The notes under the pieces: generated by a model | The model's database searches: none | The model's input: the letters and a program-made list of their open reading frames with translations, nothing else | What the model was told of the DNA's origin: nothing | Translations under genes and position numbers: made by a program | In this document: piece after piece, positions 40,355 through 48,695 of the stretch | Position numbering within the stretch: position 1 is the first letter of the stretch | How the letters are laid out: the number at the start of each line of letters is the position of its first letter | Assembly (NCBI RefSeq): GCF_014621775.1 | Contig: NZ_CP061204.1 | Coordinates: forward strand, 3,926,501-3,990,500 | Direction: 5' to 3' | DNA: 64,000 nucleotides | From: Stenotrophomonas sp. 169 | Lineage (GTDB): Bacteria > Pseudomonadota > Gammaproteobacteria > Xanthomonadales > Xanthomonadaceae

Positions 40355-40773
40355 GGTGCGGATACTCCCAGCTTCTGCCACAGGATCGGGGGACACAGGT
40401 ACTGCATCTCGCCGCTGTCGGCGGCGACGGCGACCTGGATGGTATGGGCGCGGGTCAGGCGCTCACCGCTGAGCGCATCGAAAATCTCGTAGGTGATCTT
40501 CAAGCGGTTCTCCCACTCGACGATGCGTGCCACCACGCGCAGCGCCTGCTGGAAACGCAACGGGCGGATGTACTTGACCCGCGCGTCCACCACCGGCCAC
40601 AGGAAGCCGGACGCCTGCATCTGCGGGTAGTCGTAATCATGCCGCTGCAGCAGCGCGCAGCGGGCGATCTCGAAGTACTTGAAATAGTTTCCGTGCCAGA
40701 CCACCTGCATCGGGTCGCAGTCGTGGAACGCGGGCGACAGGGCGATTTCTTCCGTCAGATCATGCATCAGCAT
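40351..40773 (-). CDS. apeK: Acyl-CoA/ACP thioesterase (ApeK-like)
   Basis: 4-hydroxybenzoyl-CoA thioesterase-type hotdog of 140 residues. The catalytic acid is in FHDCDPMQVVWHGNYFKYFE, which is the standard DxDxxxHVxNxxYxxxFE region with Val replaced. It probably releases or corrects the polyene chain. It overlaps the ammonia-lyase by 14 bases if the ATG at 40773 is used, or eight bases with Met3 (40767). Confidence 0.82.
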   Translation of the reverse strand: MLMHDLTEEIALSPAFHDCDPMQVVWHGNYFKYFEIARCALLQRHDYDYPQMQASGFLWPVVDARVKYIRPLRFQQALRVVARIVEWENRLKITYEIFDALSGERLTRAHTIQVAVAADSGEMQYLCPPILWQKLGVSAP

Positions 40774-42310
40774 AGATCACCCACGCGCGTCCGCGGATGT
40801 CCTGCAGCAGCTGGCGCAGCTCGCCGTCCAACGCGCGATCTTCCTCGACCAGCGCGATGCGCCCGACGAGATCGGTATTCATCGCATCCAGCGCACCCTG
40901 CAGCTGCGCCTGCAGGCCGACCCGCTGGCGCAGCGCCACGGCCTGACGTGCCGCGATCAGCATCGCCGCCACCACCTGCTCCACCAACTCGATCACGCGC
41001 AGGCAGTCACGCGCGGCGATGGTGCCCATGCTGACCTTGTCCTGGTTGTGGCATTCCGTGGAACGCGAGAACACCGAGGCAGGCAGGGTATTTTTCAGCG
41101 CCTCGGCCGTCCACGCCGAGACACTGATCTGCAGCGCCTTCAGCCCGTGGTTGATGGCCGCGCGCGGCCCCGTGGCGGCAGACAGGTTGGCCGGCAGGCC
41201 ATGGCTGTAGCGTGCATCGACCAGCAGCGCCAGCTGCCGGTCCAGCAGGTCGGCGATGTTGGCGACGGTGTTCTTCAAGGTATCCATGGCCAGCGCGATG
41301 TGGCCGCCATAGAAGTGGCCACCGTGCAGCACGCGCTCTTCGTCCGGGTCGATCAGTGGGTTGTCGTTGGCGCTGTTGAGTTCGGTTTCGATCAACTGCC
41401 GCAGGAACGGCAACGTATCCTCCAATACGCCGATCACATGCGGGGCACAGCGCAACGAATAGCGATCCTGCAGTCGCTGCGCGTTGCGCGGCGGCTTCTC
41501 GCTGTGCAGGTCCGCGCGCAGGCGGGCGGCGATGCGTGCCTGGCCCGGATGCGGCTTGGCCGCGAACAGGGTCTCGTCGAAATGATGGGCGTTGCCATCA
41601 CTGGCCAACACGTTGAATGCCGTCAAGCGGGTCGCCAGGCGGCTGAGATAGTCGGCACGGTGCCAGGCCAGGCAGGCCAGCCCGGTCATCACCGCAGTGC
41701 CATTCATCAACGCCAGGCCTTCCTTCGGTCGCAGCCGCAGCGGCACCATGCCGATCCGCGGCAGCACCTCGGCCGCAGGCTGCACGCGTCCTTCGAACAG
41801 GACGTCGCGCTCCCCGCACAGCACGGCCGCCACGTAGGACAGCGGGGTCAAGTCACCGCTTGCGCCGACCGATCCTTCCGCCGGGATGCGCGGCAGCACG
41901 TCGTGCTGGAGCAGCGAAGTGATCCCTTCCAGCAGCGCCACGCTGGTGCCGGACATGCCTTGTGACAGCGAGGCGAGGCGAGCCGCCAAGACGGCCCGCG
42001 TTTCCTGTGCATCCAGGAAACGACCCAGCCCGCAGCCGTGGTAGGTGTACAGGTGATGCGGCAGCTCGGCGACCAACGAGGGCGGGATCACCGTCGTGCA
42101 CGAGTCGCCGTAGCCGGTGGTGACGCCATAGATGACCCCGTCCTCGCGCAGCAGGCGGTCGAGGAAATCGGCACCGCGCTGGATGCGCGCACGGAAAGCC
42201 GGTGCATCGCTGAGCTCGGCACGTGCACGCCGGTCTGCCAGCGCGACCACGTCTTCGATGGTCAGCGCAGCGGCGCCGAAGTGGCAGGAAGGGGAAAGAT
42301 CAGTCGGCAT
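40760..42310 (-). CDS. MIO-type aromatic amino acid ammonia-lyase in the pigment operon
   Basis: Lyase of 516 residues of the HAL/PAL/TAL fold. The self-cyclising Ala150-Ser151-Gly152 is in GASGDLTPLSYV, the catalytic Tyr61 in YGVTTGYGD, and GNAHHFDETLF plus the C-terminal Asn/Gln motifs are present. The specificity position, which is His-Leu in tyrosine, Phe-Leu in phenylalanine and Ser-His in histidine lyases, aligns to Tyr90-His91 in TYHGCGLG, so the substrate cannot be read with confidence. Its place inside the ape operon suggests it makes an aryl-acrylate starter or recycles one. Overlaps the acyltransferase upstream and apeK. Confidence 0.82.
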   Translation of the reverse strand: MPTDLSPSCHFGAAALTIEDVVALADRRARAELSDAPAFRARIQRGADFLDRLLREDGVIYGVTTGYGDSCTTVIPPSLVAELPHHLYTYHGCGLGRFLDAQETRAVLAARLASLSQGMSGTSVALLEGITSLLQHDVLPRIPAEGSVGASGDLTPLSYVAAVLCGERDVLFEGRVQPAAEVLPRIGMVPLRLRPKEGLALMNGTAVMTGLACLAWHRADYLSRLATRLTAFNVLASDGNAHHFDETLFAAKPHPGQARIAARLRADLHSEKPPRNAQRLQDRYSLRCAPHVIGVLEDTLPFLRQLIETELNSANDNPLIDPDEERVLHGGHFYGGHIALAMDTLKNTVANIADLLDRQLALLVDARYSHGLPANLSAATGPRAAINHGLKALQISVSAWTAEALKNTLPASVFSRSTECHNQDKVSMGTIAARDCLRVIELVEQVVAAMLIAARQAVALRQRVGLQAQLQGALDAMNTDLVGRIALVEEDRALDGELRQLLQDIRGRAWVIYADA

Positions 42311-43238
42311 CAGGTGCCTGGTCCCAGAAAGGAAAGAAGTTGAACCAATCCAGCGGTGACTGGGTCACCTGCTGTTCCAGCCACTGCGCATAGCGATGGG
42401 CGCAGTCCTGCAGGGCGGCGTCGCGTGCCCCGCGGGGCAGGCTGATGCGCTCCGCGAACAGATCGAAACGAACGCGATAACCGTCGCCGTGGTGCAGGCA
42501 CGACAGGGTGTAGACCGGGCAAGCCAGCGCCGACGCCATGACATAGCCGCCCACCGGGAAGGGCGCGCGGTGACCCAGGAAATCGGCATGCGCCACCCGC
42601 TCGCTGTTCACCGGCACCCGGTCACCCACGATGGCGACGAAGCCACCCGCGGCGACCCGACGACCGAGCGCCATCGCCATTGCCGGGCCCACCTCGGTCA
42701 CCTGCAGCAGTTCTACCGATGCCAACGGATCCAGGCGCGCCAGCAGGCTGTTGAAGCGCTGCGCATGCTTGGTGTGGACCAGCACGGTGAGGTGCAGCCC
42801 CGGCACTTTTTCGGCCAATACCTGGCACAGCTCCAGGCAGCCCACGTGCGCGGTCAGGAACACGCCTCCTTCGGCACGGCCGATGCGCTGCAGCGCCGCG
42901 TTGTCATGCAACTGCAGCTGCTGCGCCGGATAACGGCGTCCCAGCGCCAGCAGCTTGTCCAGCATGGTGTCGCCGAACAGGGCGAAGTGGCGCAGGCTGT
43001 CACGCCAGCCGGGCGTGTGGCCCAATGCCCCGGTGTGGGCCTGCAGGCGCTGCAGGTACTGCATGGAGGCACGCCGCGCCAGGCCGTTTCCCAACCAGTG
43101 GCAGGCCACCGCTGGCCATGCGCCCATCCGGTAGGGCCAGCGTCCGAGCCAGCGGTGCACCCAGCACAGCAGCAGCACGCCGCTGACGGAGGTGCGCTCG
43201 CCGATGTCCGCCCAGTGCGGCGCCGGTCGGGCGGCCAT
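42300..43238 (-). CDS. LpxL/HtrB-type acyltransferase (ApeJ C-terminal half)
   Basis: Acyltransferase of 312 residues. AHVGCLELCQ holds the HxxxxE catalytic pair of lauroyl/myristoyl acyltransferases and GDRVPVNSERVAHADFLG the acceptor region. It should attach the aryl polyene acyl chain or a fatty acid to the glycolipid carrier. In other clusters this domain is fused with the glycosyltransferase; here it is a separate gene starting one base inside the GT stop (TGATG). Confidence 0.8.
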   Translation of the reverse strand: MAARPAPHWADIGERTSVSGVLLLCWVHRWLGRWPYRMGAWPAVACHWLGNGLARRASMQYLQRLQAHTGALGHTPGWRDSLRHFALFGDTMLDKLLALGRRYPAQQLQLHDNAALQRIGRAEGGVFLTAHVGCLELCQVLAEKVPGLHLTVLVHTKHAQRFNSLLARLDPLASVELLQVTEVGPAMAMALGRRVAAGGFVAIVGDRVPVNSERVAHADFLGHRAPFPVGGYVMASALACPVYTLSCLHHGDGYRVRFDLFAERISLPRGARDAALQDCAHRYAQWLEQQVTQSPLDWFNFFPFWDQAPDAD

Positions 43239-44008
43239 CAGCGCGTGCCTCGCAGGCGGCGACGCAGCAATCGCGGCGCACGCCGCAGCATGCCGCCGAA
43301 CAGCCGCGCGTGCATGCCACTGATACGCACGTTGTCGCGCCATACATCGAAATGTGAAACGCCGTCGCGTGGGTAGGTCACCGGCGTCGCCAAGTGCAGC
43401 ACCGCGATGTCACGCCAATACAGCCGCACCAGGATCTCGGTATCGAAATCCATGCGGCGGCCAATGGTTTCCTCGGCAATCAGCCGGATGACAGGCGGCA
43501 GCGGGTACACCCGGAAGCCACACATCGAATCACGCAGATGCAGCGAAAGCGTGTTGATCCACACCCACACATGGGTGGCGTAGCGGCCGTACAGGCGGAT
43601 TTTTGGCACCGTTTCATCGTAGGCCGGGATGCCACAGATCACGGCGTGCGGATGCGCCTGCGACAAGGCCACGAAGCGTTCGAGCTCATTGGTGTTGTGC
43701 TGGCCATCGGCATCGATCTGCAGCACGTGGCTGTAGCCCAGCCGTGATGCCTCGCGGAAGCCGGCCAGCATGGCGCCGCCCTTGCCTTCGTTGCGCGGCA
43801 ACCGCAGCAGCCCCACCCCATCGCCCGCGCTGAGCGCACGCAGCACGGCGGCACAGGCGTCGTGCGAGCCGTCATCGACCAGCAGGCAAGGCAGGCCGGC
43901 GGCGCGGATGCCTGCCACCACCTCGACGATGGCGTGTTCGTGGTCGTACACCGGCACCACCACCAGCGGGGCATGGTCAATGGCAGCGGACGGGGATTCA
44001 ATCGGCAT
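43238..44008 (-). CDS. apeJ: Family 2 glycosyltransferase (ApeJ N-terminal half)
   Basis: GT-A glycosyltransferase of 256 residues. VVVPVYDHEH and LLVDDGSHD bind the sugar nucleotide, QIDADGQH is the DXD region and PRNEGKGGAMLAG the donor loop. It likely builds the sugar part of the pigment's lipid anchor. Partners: the acyltransferase 42300-43238. No membrane segment is present. Confidence 0.82.
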   Translation of the reverse strand: MPIESPSAAIDHAPLVVVPVYDHEHAIVEVVAGIRAAGLPCLLVDDGSHDACAAVLRALSAGDGVGLLRLPRNEGKGGAMLAGFREASRLGYSHVLQIDADGQHNTNELERFVALSQAHPHAVICGIPAYDETVPKIRLYGRYATHVWVWINTLSLHLRDSMCGFRVYPLPPVIRLIAEETIGRRMDFDTEILVRLYWRDIAVLHLATPVTYPRDGVSHFDVWRDNVRISGMHARLFGGMLRRAPRLLRRRLRGTR

Positions 44009-45710
44009 CGGCGAACACTACTTTGCCACTGGCATGGATGCCGTGACCGGAGCTGAACCGGAATGCGAGCATGCGGCGCGACGCGTCCCAGTCCAGTTGC
44101 AGCAGGAGGGTGTCACCCGGGCGCGCCACCCGCTGGAACTTCAGCGCGTCGATACGCACGAAGCGCGCCGGCAGGGCGAACACCGTCTGGGCCAAGCGGA
44201 TCGCCCAGTCGACCTGGGCCACTCCGGGCAGCACCGGCACCCCGGGGAAGTGCCCATCGAACGCACGCAGGTCGGGTTGCAGGGTCAACTGCGCGCTGGC
44301 CGAGGCCGGTCCACACTGCAGCCACTGCACCGGCGGCAGGTCCACCTGCTCCGGCTGCTCCGGCTGGAACAACGACAGCAGGGCGGCCTGGGTCGTCTTG
44401 CCCTGCGCATTGAGGGGCAGTGCATCGACGAAGCGCCAGCGCCGTGGCCGCGCGACGGCGTCGTGGGCATCGGCAAGGGCGTTGGACAACTGACGGCCGG
44501 CGGCACGGCGGCCGGCCTCGTCAGCCTGCAGCAGGCGGGTATCGCGCGGCACCACCACGGCCGCCAACTGTTCGCGTTGGCCCGGCAGCAGCAGCACGCG
44601 GGCGTCGGCGACGGCGGGGTGCGCGCGCAGCGCATGTTCCAGCGCGTCCAGCGACACACGCCGCTCTTCTACCTTGACGATGCGGTCGGCGCGACCCAAC
44701 AGGCGGAAACCGCCCTGCGCGTCAGCCTCGGCACGATCCTCGCTGCGCCACCAGCCGCCATCGGGCAGGTGCGCGGAGGCAACAGCCAACTGGCCCTCGT
44801 CGATCCGCCACTGCACGCCCGGCAGCGGCTGCCACGCGCTGGTCGATGCATCACCGCCACGCCAGGCAATGCCGCCGGTCTCACTGCTGCCGAACACCTC
44901 GATCGGCACACGGTCCAGCAGCGCGCGGACATCGACGGCCGCCTGCGCAGGTAGCGGACCACCGGAGGAGAACACCGCGCGTAGATGCGTGCGCGCAGCG
45001 CGCCAGTCCAGTTGCGCCGGCAGCCGTTTCAGGTGGGCAGGCGTGGCAACGAGCACGCACGGCCCGGTCGACAGCGCCGCCACCAGATCTTCGTGAAAGA
45101 AGCGCCGTGGCAGGATCGCCCGACCCGCCGACAAGGGCCACAACACCCGGAACAGCAGGCCGTAAATGTGTTGGTGTGACACGGTGCCGTGAACCTGCGC
45201 ACCCTCCAGCAGCGCACCAAAGGCCTGCTCCAGCGCACCCACTTCGCAGGCCAACTGGTCCAGGCGTTTCTCGATCGCGACCGGCGCCCCGGTGCTGCCG
45301 GAGGTGAACACCACCAACCGGCAGGCGCGTTCGTCCAGCATGATCGGCGCGATGGCATCGGCCCCCACCGCAGACGGGGCCAGCGGTTGCCAGTGCAGGT
45401 CGACGTCACCGGCAACGCCGTCGACCTGCGGCCGCAGCGCCTGCAGCGTGGCCGGCAGGTTGTCGGAAGGCAGGTACACGCGCTTGCCCGCTGACCACGC
45501 GCCCAACAGGGCAGCGGCGAACGCCAGGCTGTCATCGAAGTACAGGGCCCAGTCGCGTCCTCCCGCCTGCGAGAACGCCACGCGCCACGCCGCCACCCGG
45601 GCCAGCAGCCCGGCGTGGTCGATACGATCCGCACCGGCACCGCCAATCCAGCGGTCCGGCCGCGCCGGGCCCAGCAGCTGGTGCAGCGGGATCCACTCAG
45701 CCATGGCCAT
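43998..45710 (-). CDS. apeHI: Fused aryl-acid ligase and dehydratase (ApeH-ApeI)
   Basis: Protein of 570 residues. Residues 1-400 are an adenylate-forming ligase: VFTSGSTGAPV (135-145), the SETGG acyl-binding turn, and GRADRIVKVEERRVS with the hinge. Residues about 465-570 are a FabZ/FabA hotdog dehydratase: His487 in GHFPGVPVLPG (486-496). In most ape clusters these are the two genes apeH and apeI. The fusion means starter activation and dehydration would be physically linked. Ligase substrate (benzoate, hydroxybenzoate or coumarate type) is inferred from pathway. Confidence 0.85.
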   Translation of the reverse strand: MAMAEWIPLHQLLGPARPDRWIGGAGADRIDHAGLLARVAAWRVAFSQAGGRDWALYFDDSLAFAAALLGAWSAGKRVYLPSDNLPATLQALRPQVDGVAGDVDLHWQPLAPSAVGADAIAPIMLDERACRLVVFTSGSTGAPVAIEKRLDQLACEVGALEQAFGALLEGAQVHGTVSHQHIYGLLFRVLWPLSAGRAILPRRFFHEDLVAALSTGPCVLVATPAHLKRLPAQLDWRAARTHLRAVFSSGGPLPAQAAVDVRALLDRVPIEVFGSSETGGIAWRGGDASTSAWQPLPGVQWRIDEGQLAVASAHLPDGGWWRSEDRAEADAQGGFRLLGRADRIVKVEERRVSLDALEHALRAHPAVADARVLLLPGQREQLAAVVVPRDTRLLQADEAGRRAAGRQLSNALADAHDAVARPRRWRFVDALPLNAQGKTTQAALLSLFQPEQPEQVDLPPVQWLQCGPASASAQLTLQPDLRAFDGHFPGVPVLPGVAQVDWAIRLAQTVFALPARFVRIDALKFQRVARPGDTLLLQLDWDASRRMLAFRFSSGHGIHASGKVVFADAD

Positions 45711-46248
45711 GTGCCGCCTTCACCCGGCGCCTCACCGTCCACTCCACCGCATGCAGCACGCCCATCAGCAGATAAGCCAGCAGGCCGTTGTACAGCGCCC
45801 AGGTCGCATCGGACGCCCACAGCGCGGTGGCCAGCGCCAGACCGCCATTGATGACGAAGAAACCGCACCACACCTGGGTGACCCGCCGGGTGTAGACGAT
45901 GGCAAACGGGGGCAGCTGGGGTTCCTGCATGCGCGCAAAGCGCTCGGCCATGCTCGGTGGCCAACGCAGGCTGGCCAGGAACACCGCCAACAGCACCGCA
46001 TTGACCAGGGCCGGATACAGCTTCAGCGGCAAGGCCTGGTTGCCCAGCAACGCCACCACGGCCAGCAGCCCGGTGCCCGCAGCGGCCCACATCCACACCG
46101 CTTCACGGCTGCCGAGCGCGCGCAACACGGCCAACGCAAACAGCAACAACGACAGCCAGCGCGGCTCGAAGCGCCCCATCGCGGCGTACATCAGCAGCGG
46201 GTACGCCAGCGATACGGCGACGAAGGCGACTTTGCGGAAGGAGGGCAC
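45697..46248 (-). CDS. apeG: Inner membrane protein (COG4648/ApeG-like)
   Basis: Hydrophobic protein of about 183 residues with five or six spans (VAFVAVSLAYPLLMYAAMGR, LSLLLFALAVLRALGS, GTGLLAVVALLGN). The IVYTRRVTQVWCGFFVINGG stretch is conserved in COG4648 proteins of ape clusters. The GTG at 46246-46248 was chosen to follow the ACP gene; its ribosome site is weak, so the start is uncertain. Role in the pathway unknown. Confidence 0.75.
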   Translation of the reverse strand: MPSFRKVAFVAVSLAYPLLMYAAMGRFEPRWLSLLLFALAVLRALGSREAVWMWAAAGTGLLAVVALLGNQALPLKLYPALVNAVLLAVFLASLRWPPSMAERFARMQEPQLPPFAIVYTRRVTQVWCGFFVINGGLALATALWASDATWALYNGLLAYLLMGVLHAVEWTVRRRVKAAHGHG

Positions 46249-46270
46249 GGCGGCGGTCCGCAGCGCGCGG

Positions 46271-46528
46271 TCAGGCAGCGGCCTGGTCGGGCAGCAGGCC
46301 ATGAACGACATCGACCACGTCCTGCACGGTGCGCACGGCCTTGAAGGCATCGGGCTGCAGGTTGCGGCCAAGCAGTGGCTTCAGCTGCACGATCAGGTCC
46401 ACCGCGTCGATGCTGTCGATGTCCAGGTCTTCATGCAGGCGGGCGCCCGGCACGATGAGCGCCGGCTCGATCTCGAACCCGGCGGTCAGCAGCTGGGCGA
46501 TGTGGTCGAACAGTTCGGTCTTGGTCAT
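46271..46528 (-). CDS. apeF: Acyl carrier protein 2 (ApeF-like)
   Basis: ACP of 85 residues. The phosphopantetheine serine is Ser39 in DLDIDSIDAVDLI. It carries starter or growing chain. A Met four codons upstream of a better ribosome site makes ATG 46528 the start; the open frame to 46549 is longer. The two ACPs in tandem are typical of aryl polyene clusters. Confidence 0.85.
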   Translation of the reverse strand: MTKTELFDHIAQLLTAGFEIEPALIVPGARLHEDLDIDSIDAVDLIVQLKPLLGRNLQPDAFKAVRTVQDVVDVVHGLLPDQAAA

Positions 46529-46545
46529 GGCGATACCAGAGAAGG

Positions 46546-46803
46546 TCACGCGCGGCTGCTGGCGACGAAGGCGGCAAGCGCCTGCACGCTGCCGAAATGG
46601 CGGCGGGTTTCTTCGGAGTCGGCAGACAGGCTGACGCCGTACTGCTTCTGCAGGGCCAGGCCCAGTTCCAGTGCATCGATCGAATCCAGGCCGAGGCCTT
46701 CGCCGAACAGCGGCGCGGTCGTATCGATGTCGTTGGCGGAGATGTCTTCCAGCGACAACGCGGAAATGATCAGCTCCTTGATCTCGTGCTCAAGTTCCTG
46801 CAC
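46546..46803 (-). CDS. apeE: Acyl carrier protein 1 (ApeE-like)
   Basis: ACP of 85 residues with the GTG start at 46801-46803 preceded by GGAG at a good distance. Ser41 of LGLDSIDALELGLAL is the prosthetic group site. It overlaps the acyltransferase gene upstream by 14 bases. The longer in-frame ORF (to 47040) reads through that gene and is not real. Confidence 0.83.
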   Translation of the reverse strand: MQELEHEIKELIISALSLEDISANDIDTTAPLFGEGLGLDSIDALELGLALQKQYGVSLSADSEETRRHFGSVQALAAFVASSRA

Positions 46804-47596
46804 GGGGCAGCTCTCCACAGGGTTGGAAGTAACGGGTGAGATGGTCGGTGACGCGGCGCGCGGCCAGGGATTCCCCTCCTGCCACAGCGACGTCGTCGAC
46901 AAACGTACCGATCGGAATGTCCTCACCGACCTCCAGCGAGACATGGAAGCGACGCGGGGGCACACGATACCATTTCCCTCCCTTTTCCAGCGTCGGCGGG
47001 GCACAGCGGATCCGTACCGGGGTGATGTCCAGGCCGCCACGCACGGCGATGTTGGCCGCCCCGCGGCGCAGCTGCAGGGGGTGGCCCGGCGTGCTTCGGG
47101 TGCCTTCCGGGAAGATCACCAGGCAGCCCCCCTCCCGTACGGCATCGATGCCGGCCTGCACCAGGGCGGGCCCGTCATCGTTGACGATGTAGCCGGCGGC
47201 CCTGACCGTCCCGCGCATGAACGGGTTGCGCGCCACCGCCCGTTTGACCACGCAGTCCGCGTCCGGTAGCAGCGCCACCAGCAGCACCACGTCGATCAGG
47301 GTGGGGTGGTTGGCGAGCACCAGCAGGCCCTTGCGCTGCAAGCGGTGGGCGCCGGTGACCTCGAAGGTCATCACGCCGAGGCCGCGCATGATCGCCACGT
47401 GCAGCGCGAAACTGCGCTGCACCCATGTGCGGGCCAGTCGGCGCCGACGTGCGGGGGGATGCACCAGCACCAGCAAGGCCGGCGCGACCACGATGCCGGC
47501 GATCAGTCCACCGACGCCGAACAGGGCGAAGCTGAAGCCGGTGGCCAACGTCCGCCATGCCCGGCCGAACAGGCCGGATCCGGGATCAGCCGACAC
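46790..47596 (-). CDS. apeD: 1-acylglycerol-3-phosphate-type acyltransferase (ApeD-like)
   Basis: PlsC-like acyltransferase of 268 residues. His97 to Asp102 of NHPTLID make the HX4D motif and FPEGTRSTPGHPLQL is the second motif (EGTRS). One N-terminal membrane segment. The GTG at 47594-47596 has GGAG eight bases upstream and leaves an 11-base overlap with apeC; the ATG at 47620 would give a 276-residue form with a weaker site. Probably acylates the pigment's lipid anchor. Confidence 0.8.
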   Translation of the reverse strand: MSADPGSGLFGRAWRTLATGFSFALFGVGGLIAGIVVAPALLVLVHPPARRRRLARTWVQRSFALHVAIMRGLGVMTFEVTGAHRLQRKGLLVLANHPTLIDVVLLVALLPDADCVVKRAVARNPFMRGTVRAAGYIVNDDGPALVQAGIDAVREGGCLVIFPEGTRSTPGHPLQLRRGAANIAVRGGLDITPVRIRCAPPTLEKGGKWYRVPPRRFHVSLEVGEDIPIGTFVDDVAVAGGESLAARRVTDHLTRYFQPCGELPRAGT

Positions 47597-48326
47597 GCTG
47601 CCAGCTCCAGCGCTGGCCATCGATCACCCGTTCATCGTGGCGCTGGCCGGACAGCAGGAAACGATGCAGGTCCAGCGCGTGCGGCAGCGGGCCGGGCGGA
47701 TCGTCCTGGGCGGTATCGCCCCGCCATGCCAGCCGCAGTCGGGTGCCCTCCGGCGACGCCGCAGCGATCCGCCAGCACCAGGCGTAGTAAGGCGCCGGCT
47801 CGTCGATGAACTCGGCATACAGCTCAGGCAACGGGGGGTCGTAGGCAATGATGCGCACCTCTGCCGCACCGTCGGCCAGCAGGCCAACGGCTTCCAGGCA
47901 AGCGGCTTCGACCGTCGCCTTGCCGGCGGCCAATGCCAGATTGTTGCCGCGGTGACCGCGGGTGATCGAATACAGCGCACCGATGGCGTTGTGCACCGAG
48001 AGACCAAAGGTGGTGGGCGACAGGGCCTCATCGGCGACCAGCGAGCGCAGCAGCTCCATCGACCGCTCCACGTCACCGTGGCGGCTGGCAAAGATCAACG
48101 GCACCGTACTGTCCGCGCCCTGTTCCGGCTCACACCAGCACGCGGCCTGGATCGCCATCCGCCCCAGGCGCTCGATTCGCCGCCGCTGCATGGCGGGCAC
48201 TTCGGAAAGACCCGGCGTGCCCTCGCCTTCCGGCGGCCACGGCGCCCGCGCCCAGGCCTGCCAGTCACTACGGGTAGTCAGGCCCGGGGCCCAGGCGGCC
48301 CAGTCGACGACGGAAAACTCGATCAT
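47586..48326 (-). CDS. apeC: Beta-ketoacyl synthase chain-length factor (ApeC-like)
   Basis: Partial thiolase-fold protein of 246 residues that lacks a KS active-site cysteine: HNAIGALYSITRGHRGNNLA replaces the nucleophile region. This is the profile of chain-length factors (Ketoacyl-synt_2), which pair with ApeO. It is the first gene of the operon; the ATG at 48326 was preferred to the GTG at 48344, though neither has a good ribosome site. Confidence 0.8.
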   Translation of the reverse strand: MIEFSVVDWAAWAPGLTTRSDWQAWARAPWPPEGEGTPGLSEVPAMQRRRIERLGRMAIQAACWCEPEQGADSTVPLIFASRHGDVERSMELLRSLVADEALSPTTFGLSVHNAIGALYSITRGHRGNNLALAAGKATVEAACLEAVGLLADGAAEVRIIAYDPPLPELYAEFIDEPAPYYAWCWRIAAASPEGTRLRLAWRGDTAQDDPPGPLPHALDLHRFLLSGQRHDERVIDGQRWSWQRVG

Positions 48327-48695
48327 TGCGGAAGCGGCAGTCACACGGAGCCGCGCACGCTAGCACGCCCGCTGTCTGCAGACGGTGGCTGGGGCTCGGA
48401 TCGGACGGTTTCCGGCACCGCTGCGCTCGCCGAGCATGGCTCGGCGCTACCCCGTCGGCCTGCACGGAGATCCCCGTCGGCAGGGGCGGCAATCTCGCTC
48501 GGCAGGCGCGGCGATGCGGGCCCCCCGGTAGCGCCGAGCCACGCTCGGCGAGCGCAGCGGCAAGAAGACAGGCCGATGGCGACGCCTGCCCCTGCGTCAA
48601 AGTGAAGCACAGCGTCATCGGGTCGCATCCCTTCTTAACGGAAACCCACCCAGACTGGTCCGGTATCCCCACCCGCGCCCGGCAGGAGGCGTCAC
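48327..48695. other. Divergent ape/cydA intergenic region
   Basis: No gene. It contains two facing SMAG-like elements (48418-48451 and 48527-48560) and the cydA ribosome site AGGAGG at 48684-48689. No convincing Anr/FNR box (TTGAT-N4-ATCAA) or -10/-35 was found. Confidence 0.5.
48418..48560. repeat. SMAG-like repeat pair in inverted orientation
   Basis: CGCCGAGCATGGCTCGGCG ends a 34-base element at 48418-48451; GGTAGCGCCGAGCC begins its inverted copy at 48527-48560, with 75 bases between. Both extend to the same CCGCTGCGCT/AGCGCAGCGG outer sequence, so they can also pair with each other. Confidence 0.8.

Noticed and set aside
48327..48695. Anr/FNR box for cydAB
   Set aside because: No TTGAT-N4-ATCAA match within the region; regulation by oxygen cannot be claimed from sequence.
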